From: Rhodospirillaceae bacterium
GTDB lineage: Bacteria; Pseudomonadota; Alphaproteobacteria; GCA-2731375
Length of the DNA stretch: 6,581 nucleotides
Reading direction: 5' to 3'
Assembly (NCBI GenBank): GCA_018701215.1
Contig: JABIWH010000004.1
Location: forward strand, 1 to 6,581
Under the pieces are notes generated by a model. That model saw nothing but the letters and a program-made list of their open reading frames with translations. It ran no database searches and was not told where the DNA came from. Positions 1-5,768 of this stretch are shown here, one piece after another (the stretch's first letter is position 1; every line of letters starts with the position of its first letter). The translations under genes were made by a program, and so were the position numbers.

Positions 1-72
1 ACCTCGCAAGAAGAATGCCGTAACTTCATTCGACATGACGGATATGCATAAATCAATCTCGAAAATGGTCTA

Positions 73-97
73 GAGCGCATTCGAAGAAAATGCGCTC
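73..97. repeat. Perfect 9-bp inverted repeat (stem-loop 1)
   Basis: GAGCGCATT at 73-81 is the exact reverse complement of AATGCGCTC at 89-97, around a 7-base loop. It lies in a relatively AT-rich intergenic stretch and is preceded by CTA, so its left flank reads TAGAGC, the same end sequence as the neighbouring palindrome at 111-173. There is no T-run on either side, so it is not a typical intrinsic terminator. It is better explained as part of a small palindromic intergenic repeat or an mRNA 3'-end structure. The arms are seen directly; the role is inferred. Confidence 0.75.
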
Positions 98-110
98 CGA
101 CTCTTAAGTA

Positions 111-173
111 TAGAGCAATGGAACCAATTACTTACGTCGCGAGAGCGACTCCGATTAATTGAAAATTGCTCTA
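111..173. repeat. Nested palindromic element (stem-loop 2)
   Basis: Three nested pairs of arms are visible: TAGAGCAAT (111-119) with ATTGCTCTA (165-173), CAATTA (125-130) with TAATTG (156-161), and GTCGC (136-140) with GCGAC (145-149) around a GAGA loop. The unpaired bases between arms are short (about 3 to 6), so the whole segment could fold into one long interrupted hairpin. Its TAGAGC/GCTCTA ends match the flank of the hairpin at 73-97. This looks like a palindromic intergenic repeat of the kind common in Alphaproteobacteria, but I cannot assign it to a named family. It lies downstream of the minus-strand operon and could stabilise or terminate that transcript. Confidence 0.75.
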
Positions 174-182
174 AACATAGTT

Positions 183-200
183 GCGCTTTGGCCTAAGCGC
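183..200 (-). terminator. Small GC-rich hairpin at the GAF gene stop (weak terminator candidate)
   Basis: GCGCTT at 183-188 pairs exactly with AAGCGC at 195-200 around a 6-base loop. The TAG stop of the GAF gene (193-195) lies at the loop edge. In the minus-strand direction it is followed by AACTATGTTTAGAGC, which is not a real U-tract, so it is at best a weak intrinsic terminator. It may act together with the larger palindromes that follow. Confidence 0.25.
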
Positions 201-789
201 GCAGGTTGTCCCAGATTTGTGCCAGAAACACCGGGCCGCCGTGGGCTATGTAGGCTGCCGTAGCCATTCCGGCCAGGGCTTGCAGGCGCACCAGGTCGGG
301 CGGGGAATAGGTGTTGCGGGCCTGGGCGGCGGTGATCAGATGGCCGATAAACCGGCCCTGCCAGATCATCGGCGCATAGATGGCGGAGCCCATGCGCGCT
401 GATTTCAGGATCTGTTTGAAATCAGCATGATCATCGGTGTTTTCCAGGATCAGGGCCTGTTCGTTCTTCCACACCCAACCGGGATGGCCGGTATCCAGGG
501 GATAGTACAGACGATGCTGTTTGGCTGGAAAGCCCCATTCGGCGATCAGGAAATGCGATCTGTCGTCGGGGCTGACCATGAAGGCGCCGCCGACAGAGAA
601 ATGCCGCTCGCCCGGTTTCAGGGCGCCGGGTTTTTCGTGTGCCGTGGCATCGCCGGTAATGCGCAGGGCGGCATGGACAAATTCGCGCACGGCGGCCTCG
701 GCGTCCTCCGCATCGGCGGCGGCCTGGGCGGCGCGGGCGGTCTCGTCCCAGGGATCATCGGTCAGACTATTGGGCAGAACGGCGGTCAT
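193..789 (-). CDS. GAF-domain protein, 198 aa
   Basis: This is a small soluble protein made almost entirely of one GAF-like sensory domain. Residues 1-30 are an acidic, Ala-rich N-terminus. Residues about 35-185 have the GAF pattern: a helix (EAAVREFVHAALRI), a strand ending GAFMV near 68-72, a central HPGWVWKNEQALILEN stretch at 102-117 typical of the GAF ligand-cap region, and the strands SAIYAPMIWQGRFIGHLI at 135-152. A C-terminal helix (about 165-183) follows. No kinase, cyclase, phosphodiesterase or DNA-binding domain is attached, so it is not a complete signalling protein by itself. The start at 789 is chosen because its ATG overlaps the deacetylase TGA as ATGA and the recognisable protein begins there; upstream in-frame codons lie inside the deacetylase gene and give a low-complexity Arg-rich sequence. 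No clear Shine-Dalgarno is seen, which fits translational coupling. Ligand and partner are unknown. Confidence 0.85.
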   Translation of the reverse strand: MTAVLPNSLTDDPWDETARAAQAAADAEDAEAAVREFVHAALRITGDATAHEKPGALKPGERHFSVGGAFMVSPDDRSHFLIAEWGFPAKQHRLYYPLDTGHPGWVWKNEQALILENTDDHADFKQILKSARMGSAIYAPMIWQGRFIGHLITAAQARNTYSPPDLVRLQALAGMATAAYIAHGGPVFLAQIWDNLRA

Positions 790-1643
790 CGCGGCGCCGG
801 ATTTTGCGCTGCCCAGTTCTCGGCGATCTGTTGCCGGGTGGTGATCCAGACATCCGGTTTGGCGGCTACGTGCTGAAAAAATTTCTCCAGATAGCCGATC
901 CGTCCGGGCCGCCCGATGATGCGCAGATGCAGGCCGAACGACATCATCTGCGGATCGTCGGCACCCTCGCGGTACAGCCAATCAAAGCTATCGACGGCAT
1001 ATTGCAGCCAATCCGCCGGCGTCAGGGAGGGTGCGGTCCACATCTTCATATCGTTCGAATCTACTGCATAGGGCAGGATCATGATCGGCCTCTCATGGCT
1101 GTTATCCCAGAACGGTTTGTCGCCGGAAAAATCATCCATGTGATAGGTGAAGCCTTCTTCCATCAACAGCCGCCGGGTGTTGTCGGTCAACAAATAGCGC
1201 GACAACCAACCCGTGGGCCGTTTCCCCGTCGTGGCCTCGATGGAGCTAATGGCCTTGCGGATAAAGGCCCGCTCCGCCTCCTCGTCCATGTAATATTGAT
1301 GCACCCAGCGCCAGCCATGGCTGCAGACCTCGTGTCCACCATCGACAATGGCCCTGGTCAGGTCCGGGGCCTTTTCAAGCGCTTGCGCGGCGGCGGTGAA
1401 GGTGGCCTGGAAACCAAAATCATCCAACAGCTTCATCACCCGTGGCGCGCCCGCCTTCAGGCCATAGAGATAATTGCTTTCATTGGAATAATTACGCACC
1501 GGCTTGTGCAGGGCGACGCCAAGTTCATCAACGATTTCCGGGCCCCGGTCACCCTCGGTGATATTCATCTCCGCGCCCTCCTCGACATTAACGACAATCG
1601 AGAGGGCAAGGCGGGCATCCCCGGGCAGGTTCCATTTCGGCAT
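786..1643 (-). CDS. PuuE-like polysaccharide deacetylase family protein (NodB fold), 285 aa
   Basis: It belongs to the carbohydrate esterase 4 / NodB-homology superfamily, on the branch containing PuuE allantoinase and Helicobacter-type peptidoglycan deacetylase. Motifs in order: VVNVEEGAE at 17-25, where the usual TFDD is replaced by an acidic EE as in PuuE; HEVCSHGWRW at 104-113 (the HxxxxH motif, H104 and H109); GWLSRY at 145-150 followed by a TDNTRRLL helix; DDFSGDKPFW at 170-179; and HLRIIGRPGR at 239-248, very close to the PuuE C-terminal motif. There is no signal peptide or membrane helix, so it is probably cytoplasmic, which favours a small soluble amide over cell-wall glycan. Known family members hydrolyse allantoin or N-acetyl groups; no allantoin-pathway gene is in the window, so the substrate is open. 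The start has an AGAGAG ribosome site 5 bases upstream. The 3' end overlaps the GAF gene by 4 bases. Confidence 0.88.
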   Translation of the reverse strand: MPKWNLPGDARLALSIVVNVEEGAEMNITEGDRGPEIVDELGVALHKPVRNYSNESNYLYGLKAGAPRVMKLLDDFGFQATFTAAAQALEKAPDLTRAIVDGGHEVCSHGWRWVHQYYMDEEAERAFIRKAISSIEATTGKRPTGWLSRYLLTDNTRRLLMEEGFTYHMDDFSGDKPFWDNSHERPIMILPYAVDSNDMKMWTAPSLTPADWLQYAVDSFDWLYREGADDPQMMSFGLHLRIIGRPGRIGYLEKFFQHVAAKPDVWITTRQQIAENWAAQNPAPR

Positions 1644-1648
1644 GAGGG

Positions 1649-1654
1649 CTCTCT
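1649..1654 (-). promoter_or_regulatory. Ribosome binding site of the deacetylase gene
   Basis: Read on the minus strand, AGAGAG lies 5 bases before the ATG at 1643. It is a purine-rich, imperfect Shine-Dalgarno preceded by an A-run. It supports the start at 1643. Confidence 0.5.
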
Positions 1655-1658
1655 TTTT

Positions 1659-1676
1659 TGAACGACTGTCCGTTCA
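1659..1676. promoter_or_regulatory. 18-bp operator-like inverted repeat before the deacetylase gene
   Basis: On the minus strand the site reads TGAACGGACAGTCGTTCA: perfect 6-base arms TGAACG and CGTTCA around a 6-base centre. It sits between a candidate -10 hexamer (1676-1681) and the ribosome binding site (1649-1654), over the expected transcription start. A run of A, not T, follows it in the transcribed direction, so it is not an intrinsic terminator. Arm length and GAAC...GTTC symmetry resemble operators of TetR-type repressors. That assignment is inference, and no regulator gene is in the window. Confidence 0.5.
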
Positions 1677-1704
1677 GGGTAGACGAGACCGGCGCAGCTA
1701 TCAA
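1676..1704 (-). promoter_or_regulatory. Candidate sigma70 promoter for deacetylase-GAF genes
   Basis: On the minus strand a -35-like TTGATA (1704-1699, 5 of 6 to TTGACA) is separated by exactly 17 bases from a -10-like TACCCT (1681-1676, 3 of 6). The -10 is weak, as expected of a controlled promoter. Its last base is the first base of the inverted repeat at 1659-1676. It would let the deacetylase and GAF genes be transcribed independently of the ABC gene, which ends at 1715. Confidence 0.4.
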
Positions 1705-1714
1705 ACCACTGTCG

Positions 1715-4700
1715 TTATTCCGCCGCGTCCGAGCGTTCGCCCGTGGTCTGGCGTGCTACCAGATGGGCATACAGGCCGCCGTGGGCGATCAATTCGTAGT
1801 GCCGGCCCTGTTCGATCAGCCGACCCTTTTCCAGCACGACGATGTGATCGGCATCGCGCACGGTGGACAGGCGGTGCGCGATGACGATGGTGGTCCGCGC
1901 TGCCATCAGATCATCCAGGGCGGCGCGCACCAATTGTTCGTTCACCGCATCCAGGTGCGAAGTCGCCTCGTCCAGAATGAGCACTGGCGCGTCTTTCAAG
2001 AATGCCCGCGCGATGGCGACCCGCTGCCGCTGCCCGCCCGACAGACGCATGCCCCGCTCGCCCACCGGCGTATCCAGGCCGTCGGGCAGACCGGCGACAA
2101 AATCATCCAGGGCGGCGCGCTGGATCGCCTGGGCCAGTTCGGCCTGGCTTGCCTCGGGCCGGGCAATATGAATGTTGGCGCCCAAGGTATCGTTGAACAA
2201 ATAAGTGTCCTGGGCCACCAGGGCGATGCGCTTGCGCATTTCGTCCAATTGATAATCCCGCAGATCATGGCCATCCAGCTCGACCCGGCCCCCATCGGGG
2301 TCCCAAAAGCGCATGAACAAATGCGCGATGGTGGTCTTGCCCGCGCCCGACGGCCCAACCAGGGCCAGGGTACGGCCTACGGGCACGGTGAAGCTGATGC
2401 TTTCAAGGGCCGGTGCCTTGGTCCCGGCATAGCGGAAGTTCACATCTGTAAAGCTTAATCCGGACGGCATTGCCGCCCCGACGCCGGGCCCGTCGCGCAC
2501 CGGGATCTCCTCGCCGTGAATGGCATAAAGACGCCGCGTCGCGCCCAGGGTATCGGCCAGTTGCCGGCCGATATTGGCGATCTCGGATATGGGCAGAAAA
2601 GCCGCCATGGCCAGCAGGGTCAGCAGCGGCAATTGCCCCGCCGGCAGGGCCCCGGTGCTGACCAGATCGGCGCCCACGGTAACCACGGCCAGGCCGCCCA
2701 GGCCGGTGGCCAGTTCCAGGGACACGGTTTGCAGGGTCAGCTCGCGAAAGAATGGCAACCTTACCGTGATCTGCCGCCGCGCCAGGGCCATGAAATCGGC
2801 GCCCCGGCGGTCCTCGGCCTGAAAGGCCACGACTTCCGTCAGGCCCTGGATGCTGTCGACGGCATGGGCGTTCAATTCGCCCAGGGCCTCGCGCGCGGCG
2901 GAACCCAGGCGATCGACCCGGCCGCGCCGGAAAAAGGGGCTCAAGCCTACCATCAGCAGAAACGGCGCCAGGGCCAGGGCCATGGGCGCGCCGAAATAAG
3001 CCAAGGTAATCAGCACCAACAAGGGCACCAGGACGGCGACAAAGGCCGGCGCCACGGTGTGGGCAAAGAAGAATTCAACGGTTTCCACATCCTGGGTGGC
3101 GACCGAGACCAGATCACCCGTACGCCGCCCCAACAGATAGGCCGGCGCCAGTTTGTCCAGCTTCTCGAACAACGCGATGCGCATCTCCGCCAACAGGCGA
3201 AAGGCCATGTCGTGGGCGATCCAGCTTTCCAGCCAATGCAGGATGCCGGCCAGAGGCGCCATGGCCGCGACGATCCACAGCAGATAGCCATGCGGCAGCC
3301 CGGCCTTGACGGCGGCCACGGCCAGGGCGCCGACGATGCCGATACCCGTATAGGCGACGACCCTGCTGACACCGAAAATAAAGGTCATGATCAGGCGGCC
3401 CTTCCAGGGCGCGACATAACCCAACAGGATGTGAAAGGCGCCGGCCCAACCCATGCCGCGGGCGCGCAATATGGCATCGCTTTCGCCCGCCTCGATCGGC
3501 AGATCCTCGGCCACGGCGAGCGTATCCGCCGCCGCCGTACGGGCTTCCAGACGCTGTTCGGCGCCGGACTTGTCCTGGGCCTGAGCCGCCATCAGCCGGT
3601 GATAGCTGCCGCCCAGGGCTAATAGCTCATCATGGCTGCCAGTTTCGGCGATCCGGCCGTCGCCCAGGACCAGGATGCGGTCGGCGTCAATGACGGAAGA
3701 CAGACGATGCGCGAAGATCAAGGTAGTGCGCCCGGCCATCAGGCGGTCCAGGGCCTGTTGGATCACCGCCTCATTCTCGGCATCGACCGAGGACAGCGCC
3801 TCGTCCAGCACCAGGATCGGCGCATCTCTCAACAACGCCCGCGCGATGGCAACGCGCTGGCGCTGCCCGCCCGACAGTTTCAGGCCCCGCTCGCCAACGA
3901 TGGTAGCGAAACCCTGGGGCAGACGGGTGATGAATTCTGTGGCATTGGCGGCGGCCGCCGCCGCCCGCACTTCCTCGTCGCTGGCATCGGGCTTGCCCAG
4001 GCGGATATTGTCCTCGACCGTGCCAAAAAATAAATAGGTATCCTGCTGCACCACCGCGAATTGCCGGCGCAGACTGGCCAGTGATTGCCGCCGGATATCC
4101 TGGCCGGCGATCAGGATTTGTCCTTGGTCCGGATCGTACAGACGCAGTAACAGGCGCTGGATCGTGGTCTTGCCCGCCCCCGATGGTCCGACGATACCGA
4201 TCCGCTGGCCGGCCTGAATGGTGAAATCCAGACTGTCGTGGGCCGGTTGCTGGCTGCCGGGATAGGCAAAGCCGACGCCCTTGAACTGAACCGACGCGGC
4301 CCCGCTCAAGGCCAGGGTTTCACCGCCATCGTCCTTCAGGCTGGGTTCCGCCGCCAGGATCGCCAGAATGCCCTCGGCCGCGGATTGCCCGACCATGCCC
4401 TGGTGCAGCAGATTACGCAGCTCGCGCAAAGGCCGATAGACCTCGACCCCCAGCATCAGGACCACCAACAAGACCCACATTTCCGCCTGCTCGGTGCTGA
4501 CCCGCCAAGCACCCATGGACAGGGCGGCGGCCGCGCCAAGCGCGATGCCCGTATCCGTGATGCCCCGGCCCAGGGCGTTGGAGGCCAGCACCCACATGGT
4601 GGCGCGAAACAGATCATGGGCCTTATCGGCCAGGCTGTTCGCCCGCACATGGCTTTGCCCAAATGCCTTCAGGGTGCCCAGGCCCTGCAGACTGTCGAGA

Positions 4701-5293
4701 AATTCGGCGGCGAAAGCGCCATAGGACTTGGAACGTGCCCGCGCGCTGTCCCGGTCCCAAAAATGAAAGGCCGAAGGCGCCACCAGGGTGATCAGGGCGA
4801 ACACCAGCAAAGTGGCGGCAATGGCCGGGTCGAGAAAGACGATGAAGGCGAAAATCAGCACCGGCGTCAGGGCCGCGACGAACAGCTGCGGCAGATATTG
4901 GCCGAAATATGTCTCCAACTGCTCCACGCCTTCGACCAGGGAGACCAGCACATCGCCGGTCCGCTTCAGGCCAAAATAGGCCGGACCCAGGTGGACAACC
5001 TGTTCATAGAGACGTTGGCGTAATGTCATCTGCACCCGGGCCGAGGTACGATGGGCAACCATGTTGCGGCTGTATTCCAGGGCCGCACGCAAGACCATGG
5101 TGCCGCCGACCAGCAAGACCGGGGCCCACAACTCCCCCAGACCCGCGCCGTCGAACACCTCTCCCAGCAGCCAGCCCAGCAGGACCAGACGCAAAACGCC
5201 CACCGCCGCCGACAGCAGGCCAATTCCCACGGCGCCAAAGAGGCGATGGCGCAAACCCGCCGTGAAGCGCCAAAGCCGGGCGTCCAGATACAT
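1715..5293 (-). CDS. Fused CydDC-like ABC exporter (TMD-NBD-TMD-NBD), 1192 aa
   Basis: Two type-IV ABC exporter halves are joined in one chain, so the protein could form a complete transporter without dimerising. Half 1: membrane helices about 17-44, 56-72, 134-174 and 244-288, then an NBD with Walker A GPSGAGKTT at 369-377, Q-loop VVQQD near 414-418, signature LSGGQRQR at 473-480, Walker B ILVLDEA at 493-499 and switch H529. A charged linker follows (about 571-615). Half 2: helices about 633-662, 669-687, 745-786 and 858-902, then Walker A at 980-988, LSGGQRQR at 1084-1091, Walker B at 1104-1110 and H1140. Both sites keep the catalytic Glu (E498, E1109), so both look able to hydrolyse ATP. 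Features such as YFGQYLPQL and RPLRELRNLLHQG recall CydD, and the second half recalls CydC. CydDC is implicated in thiol and haem transport for cytochrome bd assembly, but no cydAB is present here and the substrate is unproven. Start 5293 has AGGTGGG 9 bases upstream. Confidence 0.9.
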   Translation of the reverse strand: MYLDARLWRFTAGLRHRLFGAVGIGLLSAAVGVLRLVLLGWLLGEVFDGAGLGELWAPVLLVGGTMVLRAALEYSRNMVAHRTSARVQMTLRQRLYEQVVHLGPAYFGLKRTGDVLVSLVEGVEQLETYFGQYLPQLFVAALTPVLIFAFIVFLDPAIAATLLVFALITLVAPSAFHFWDRDSARARSKSYGAFAAEFLDSLQGLGTLKAFGQSHVRANSLADKAHDLFRATMWVLASNALGRGITDTGIALGAAAALSMGAWRVSTEQAEMWVLLVVLMLGVEVYRPLRELRNLLHQGMVGQSAAEGILAILAAEPSLKDDGGETLALSGAASVQFKGVGFAYPGSQQPAHDSLDFTIQAGQRIGIVGPSGAGKTTIQRLLLRLYDPDQGQILIAGQDIRRQSLASLRRQFAVVQQDTYLFFGTVEDNIRLGKPDASDEEVRAAAAAANATEFITRLPQGFATIVGERGLKLSGGQRQRVAIARALLRDAPILVLDEALSSVDAENEAVIQQALDRLMAGRTTLIFAHRLSSVIDADRILVLGDGRIAETGSHDELLALGGSYHRLMAAQAQDKSGAEQRLEARTAAADTLAVAEDLPIEAGESDAILRARGMGWAGAFHILLGYVAPWKGRLIMTFIFGVSRVVAYTGIGIVGALAVAAVKAGLPHGYLLWIVAAMAPLAGILHWLESWIAHDMAFRLLAEMRIALFEKLDKLAPAYLLGRRTGDLVSVATQDVETVEFFFAHTVAPAFVAVLVPLLVLITLAYFGAPMALALAPFLLMVGLSPFFRRGRVDRLGSAAREALGELNAHAVDSIQGLTEVVAFQAEDRRGADFMALARRQITVRLPFFRELTLQTVSLELATGLGGLAVVTVGADLVSTGALPAGQLPLLTLLAMAAFLPISEIANIGRQLADTLGATRRLYAIHGEEIPVRDGPGVGAAMPSGLSFTDVNFRYAGTKAPALESISFTVPVGRTLALVGPSGAGKTTIAHLFMRFWDPDGGRVELDGHDLRDYQLDEMRKRIALVAQDTYLFNDTLGANIHIARPEASQAELAQAIQRAALDDFVAGLPDGLDTPVGERGMRLSGGQRQRVAIARAFLKDAPVLILDEATSHLDAVNEQLVRAALDDLMAARTTIVIAHRLSTVRDADHIVVLEKGRLIEQGRHYELIAHGGLYAHLVARQTTGERSDAAE

Positions 5294-5302
5294 TATCGAT
5301 TT

Positions 5303-5309
5303 CCCACCT
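5303..5309 (-). promoter_or_regulatory. Ribosome binding site deciding the ABC gene start
   Basis: AGGTGGG on the minus strand lies 9 bases before the ATG at 5293. An in-frame ATG further upstream (5359-5357) would add a 22-residue Arg/Gly-rich leader unlike an exporter N-terminus, has no such site, and directly abuts the candidate -10 box at 5360-5365. The 5293 start is therefore preferred. Confidence 0.65.
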
Positions 5310-5359
5310 AATTCGCGTCGTCCCCCACGGCCTAAAATTCGTGACCGCGTCCCATGCAC

Positions 5360-5388
5360 AATCTATGCCGTTCGGAGCGCTCTGCCAA
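5360..5388 (-). promoter_or_regulatory. Candidate sigma70 promoter of the ABC gene
   Basis: On the minus strand TTGGCA (5388-5383, 5 of 6 to TTGACA) is followed after exactly 17 bases by TAGATT (5365-5360, 4 of 6 to TATAAT). Transcription would begin near 5353 and give a leader of about 60 bases before the ATG at 5293. The spacer holds the 8-base palindrome GAGCGCTC (5375-5382). This is the best promoter match noticed in the window. Confidence 0.5.
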
Positions 5389-5437
5389 TGGAGGAGTAGC
5401 GCGCGATTGGATTAGAAATTTTTACCGCCGTGTTTGC

Positions 5438-5529
5438 CGGAATTCTTGTTGTATTTGATGCAGATGCAAGTATTCTCGGAGCCAAGAAAAATCCAGCCAT
5501 GGGGGCAGGTTAATTCCGTGTGGCTTGGC
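5438..5529 (+). other. Possible structured leader of cbtBA
   Basis: Two pairs of complementary segments are visible: CGGAATT (5438-5444) with AATTCCG (5512-5518), and GCCAAG (5481-5486) with CTTGGC (5524-5529). They interleave, so they would be either mutually exclusive or a pseudoknot. The 10-base palindrome ACGAATTCGT (5530-5539) follows directly, just before the cbtB ribosome site. A weak promoter-like pair, TTGTTG (5446-5451) and TATTCT (5471-5476) with a 19-base spacer, also lies here; if it is real, the leader would start after the first arm. A regulatory role is inferred and chance complementarity is possible. Confidence 0.25.
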
Positions 5530-5543
5530 ACGAATTCGTTTTT

Positions 5544-5550
5544 GAGAGGA
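5544..5550 (+). promoter_or_regulatory. Ribosome binding site of cbtB
   Basis: GAGAGGA lies 7 bases before the ATG at 5558. It is a good Shine-Dalgarno at normal spacing and fixes the start of the short cbtB frame over overlapping plus-strand frames. Confidence 0.7.
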
Positions 5551-5557
5551 CAAATGC

Positions 5558-5743
5558 ATGGCACAGACAAGAGTTGCCGATCAAACAACCGCAGTACAGG
5601 CGCGGACGACGCAGGTCATGCAGGCAGGCCTCGCGGCCCTGTTGGGACTGGCGCTGTTCATTGGCGTGGCCCTCTCCCATCCCGCCGCCATCCATAATGC
5701 GGCGCACGATTCCCGCCATGGCATAGCGGCACCCTGCCACTAG
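5558..5743 (+). CDS. cbtB: CbtB, small subunit of predicted cobalt transporter, 61 aa
   Basis: CbtB proteins are about 60 residues with a single membrane helix and a conserved His-rich C-terminus. All of this is present: a polar N-terminus (1-20), a hydrophobic helix about 21-39 (GLAALLGLALFIGVALS region), and a tail with H41, H46, H50, H54, C60 and H61, including the typical HDSRH and PCH end. The histidines and cysteine are the likely metal-coordinating residues. It is followed after 25 bases by cbtA on the same strand, the standard gene order, and the two are taken to act as one inner-membrane cobalt uptake system. The family was assigned to cobalt transport mainly from genomic association with cobalamin genes and B12 riboswitches; neither is visible in this window. 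Identification is strong from length, helix and tail motif together. Confidence 0.9.
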   Translation: MAQTRVADQTTAVQARTTQVMQAGLAALLGLALFIGVALSHPAAIHNAAHDSRHGIAAPCH

Positions 5744-5747
5744 TTCA

Positions 5748-5760
5748 CGGCTGGCAGCCG
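5748..5760 (+). other. Small hairpin between cbtB and cbtA
   Basis: CGGCT (5748-5752) pairs with AGCCG (5756-5760) around a GGC loop, between the cbtB stop and the cbtA ATG. cbtA has no obvious Shine-Dalgarno, so this hairpin may influence its translation. The stem is short and chance is possible. Confidence 0.3.
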
Positions 5761-5768
5761 ACGGCCAT

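Noticed and set aside
790..981. 64-residue N-terminal extension of the GAF protein
   Set aside because: It lies wholly within the deacetylase gene, reads as Arg-rich low-complexity sequence, and the ATG at 789 makes an ATGA overlap with that gene's stop.
1659..1676. The inverted repeat as a terminator of the ABC transcript
   Set aside because: In the transcribed direction the stem is followed by AAAAAA instead of a U-run, so an operator-like role fits better.
804..3622. Long plus-strand frames at 804-1661, 1658-2458 and 2516-3622
   Set aside because: They lie antisense to well-identified deacetylase and ABC genes, have low-complexity Gln/Gly/Arg-rich translations, and are expected mirror frames in GC-rich DNA.
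5294..5359. 22-residue N-terminal extension of the ABC exporter
   Set aside because: It is Arg/Gly-rich with no ribosome site, and its ATG abuts the candidate -10 box; the start at 5293 has AGGTGGG.
5478..5510. Cobalamin riboswitch B12-box-like stretch (GAGCC...AGCC) upstream of cbtB
   Set aside because: Spacing and inner bases do not fit the B12 box, and the other core motifs (for example GCCACTG) are absent.
5520..5726. Alternative plus-strand frames overlapping cbtB
   Set aside because: The frame from 5558 has the good ribosome site and the CbtB helix and His-rich tail; the others match nothing recognisable.
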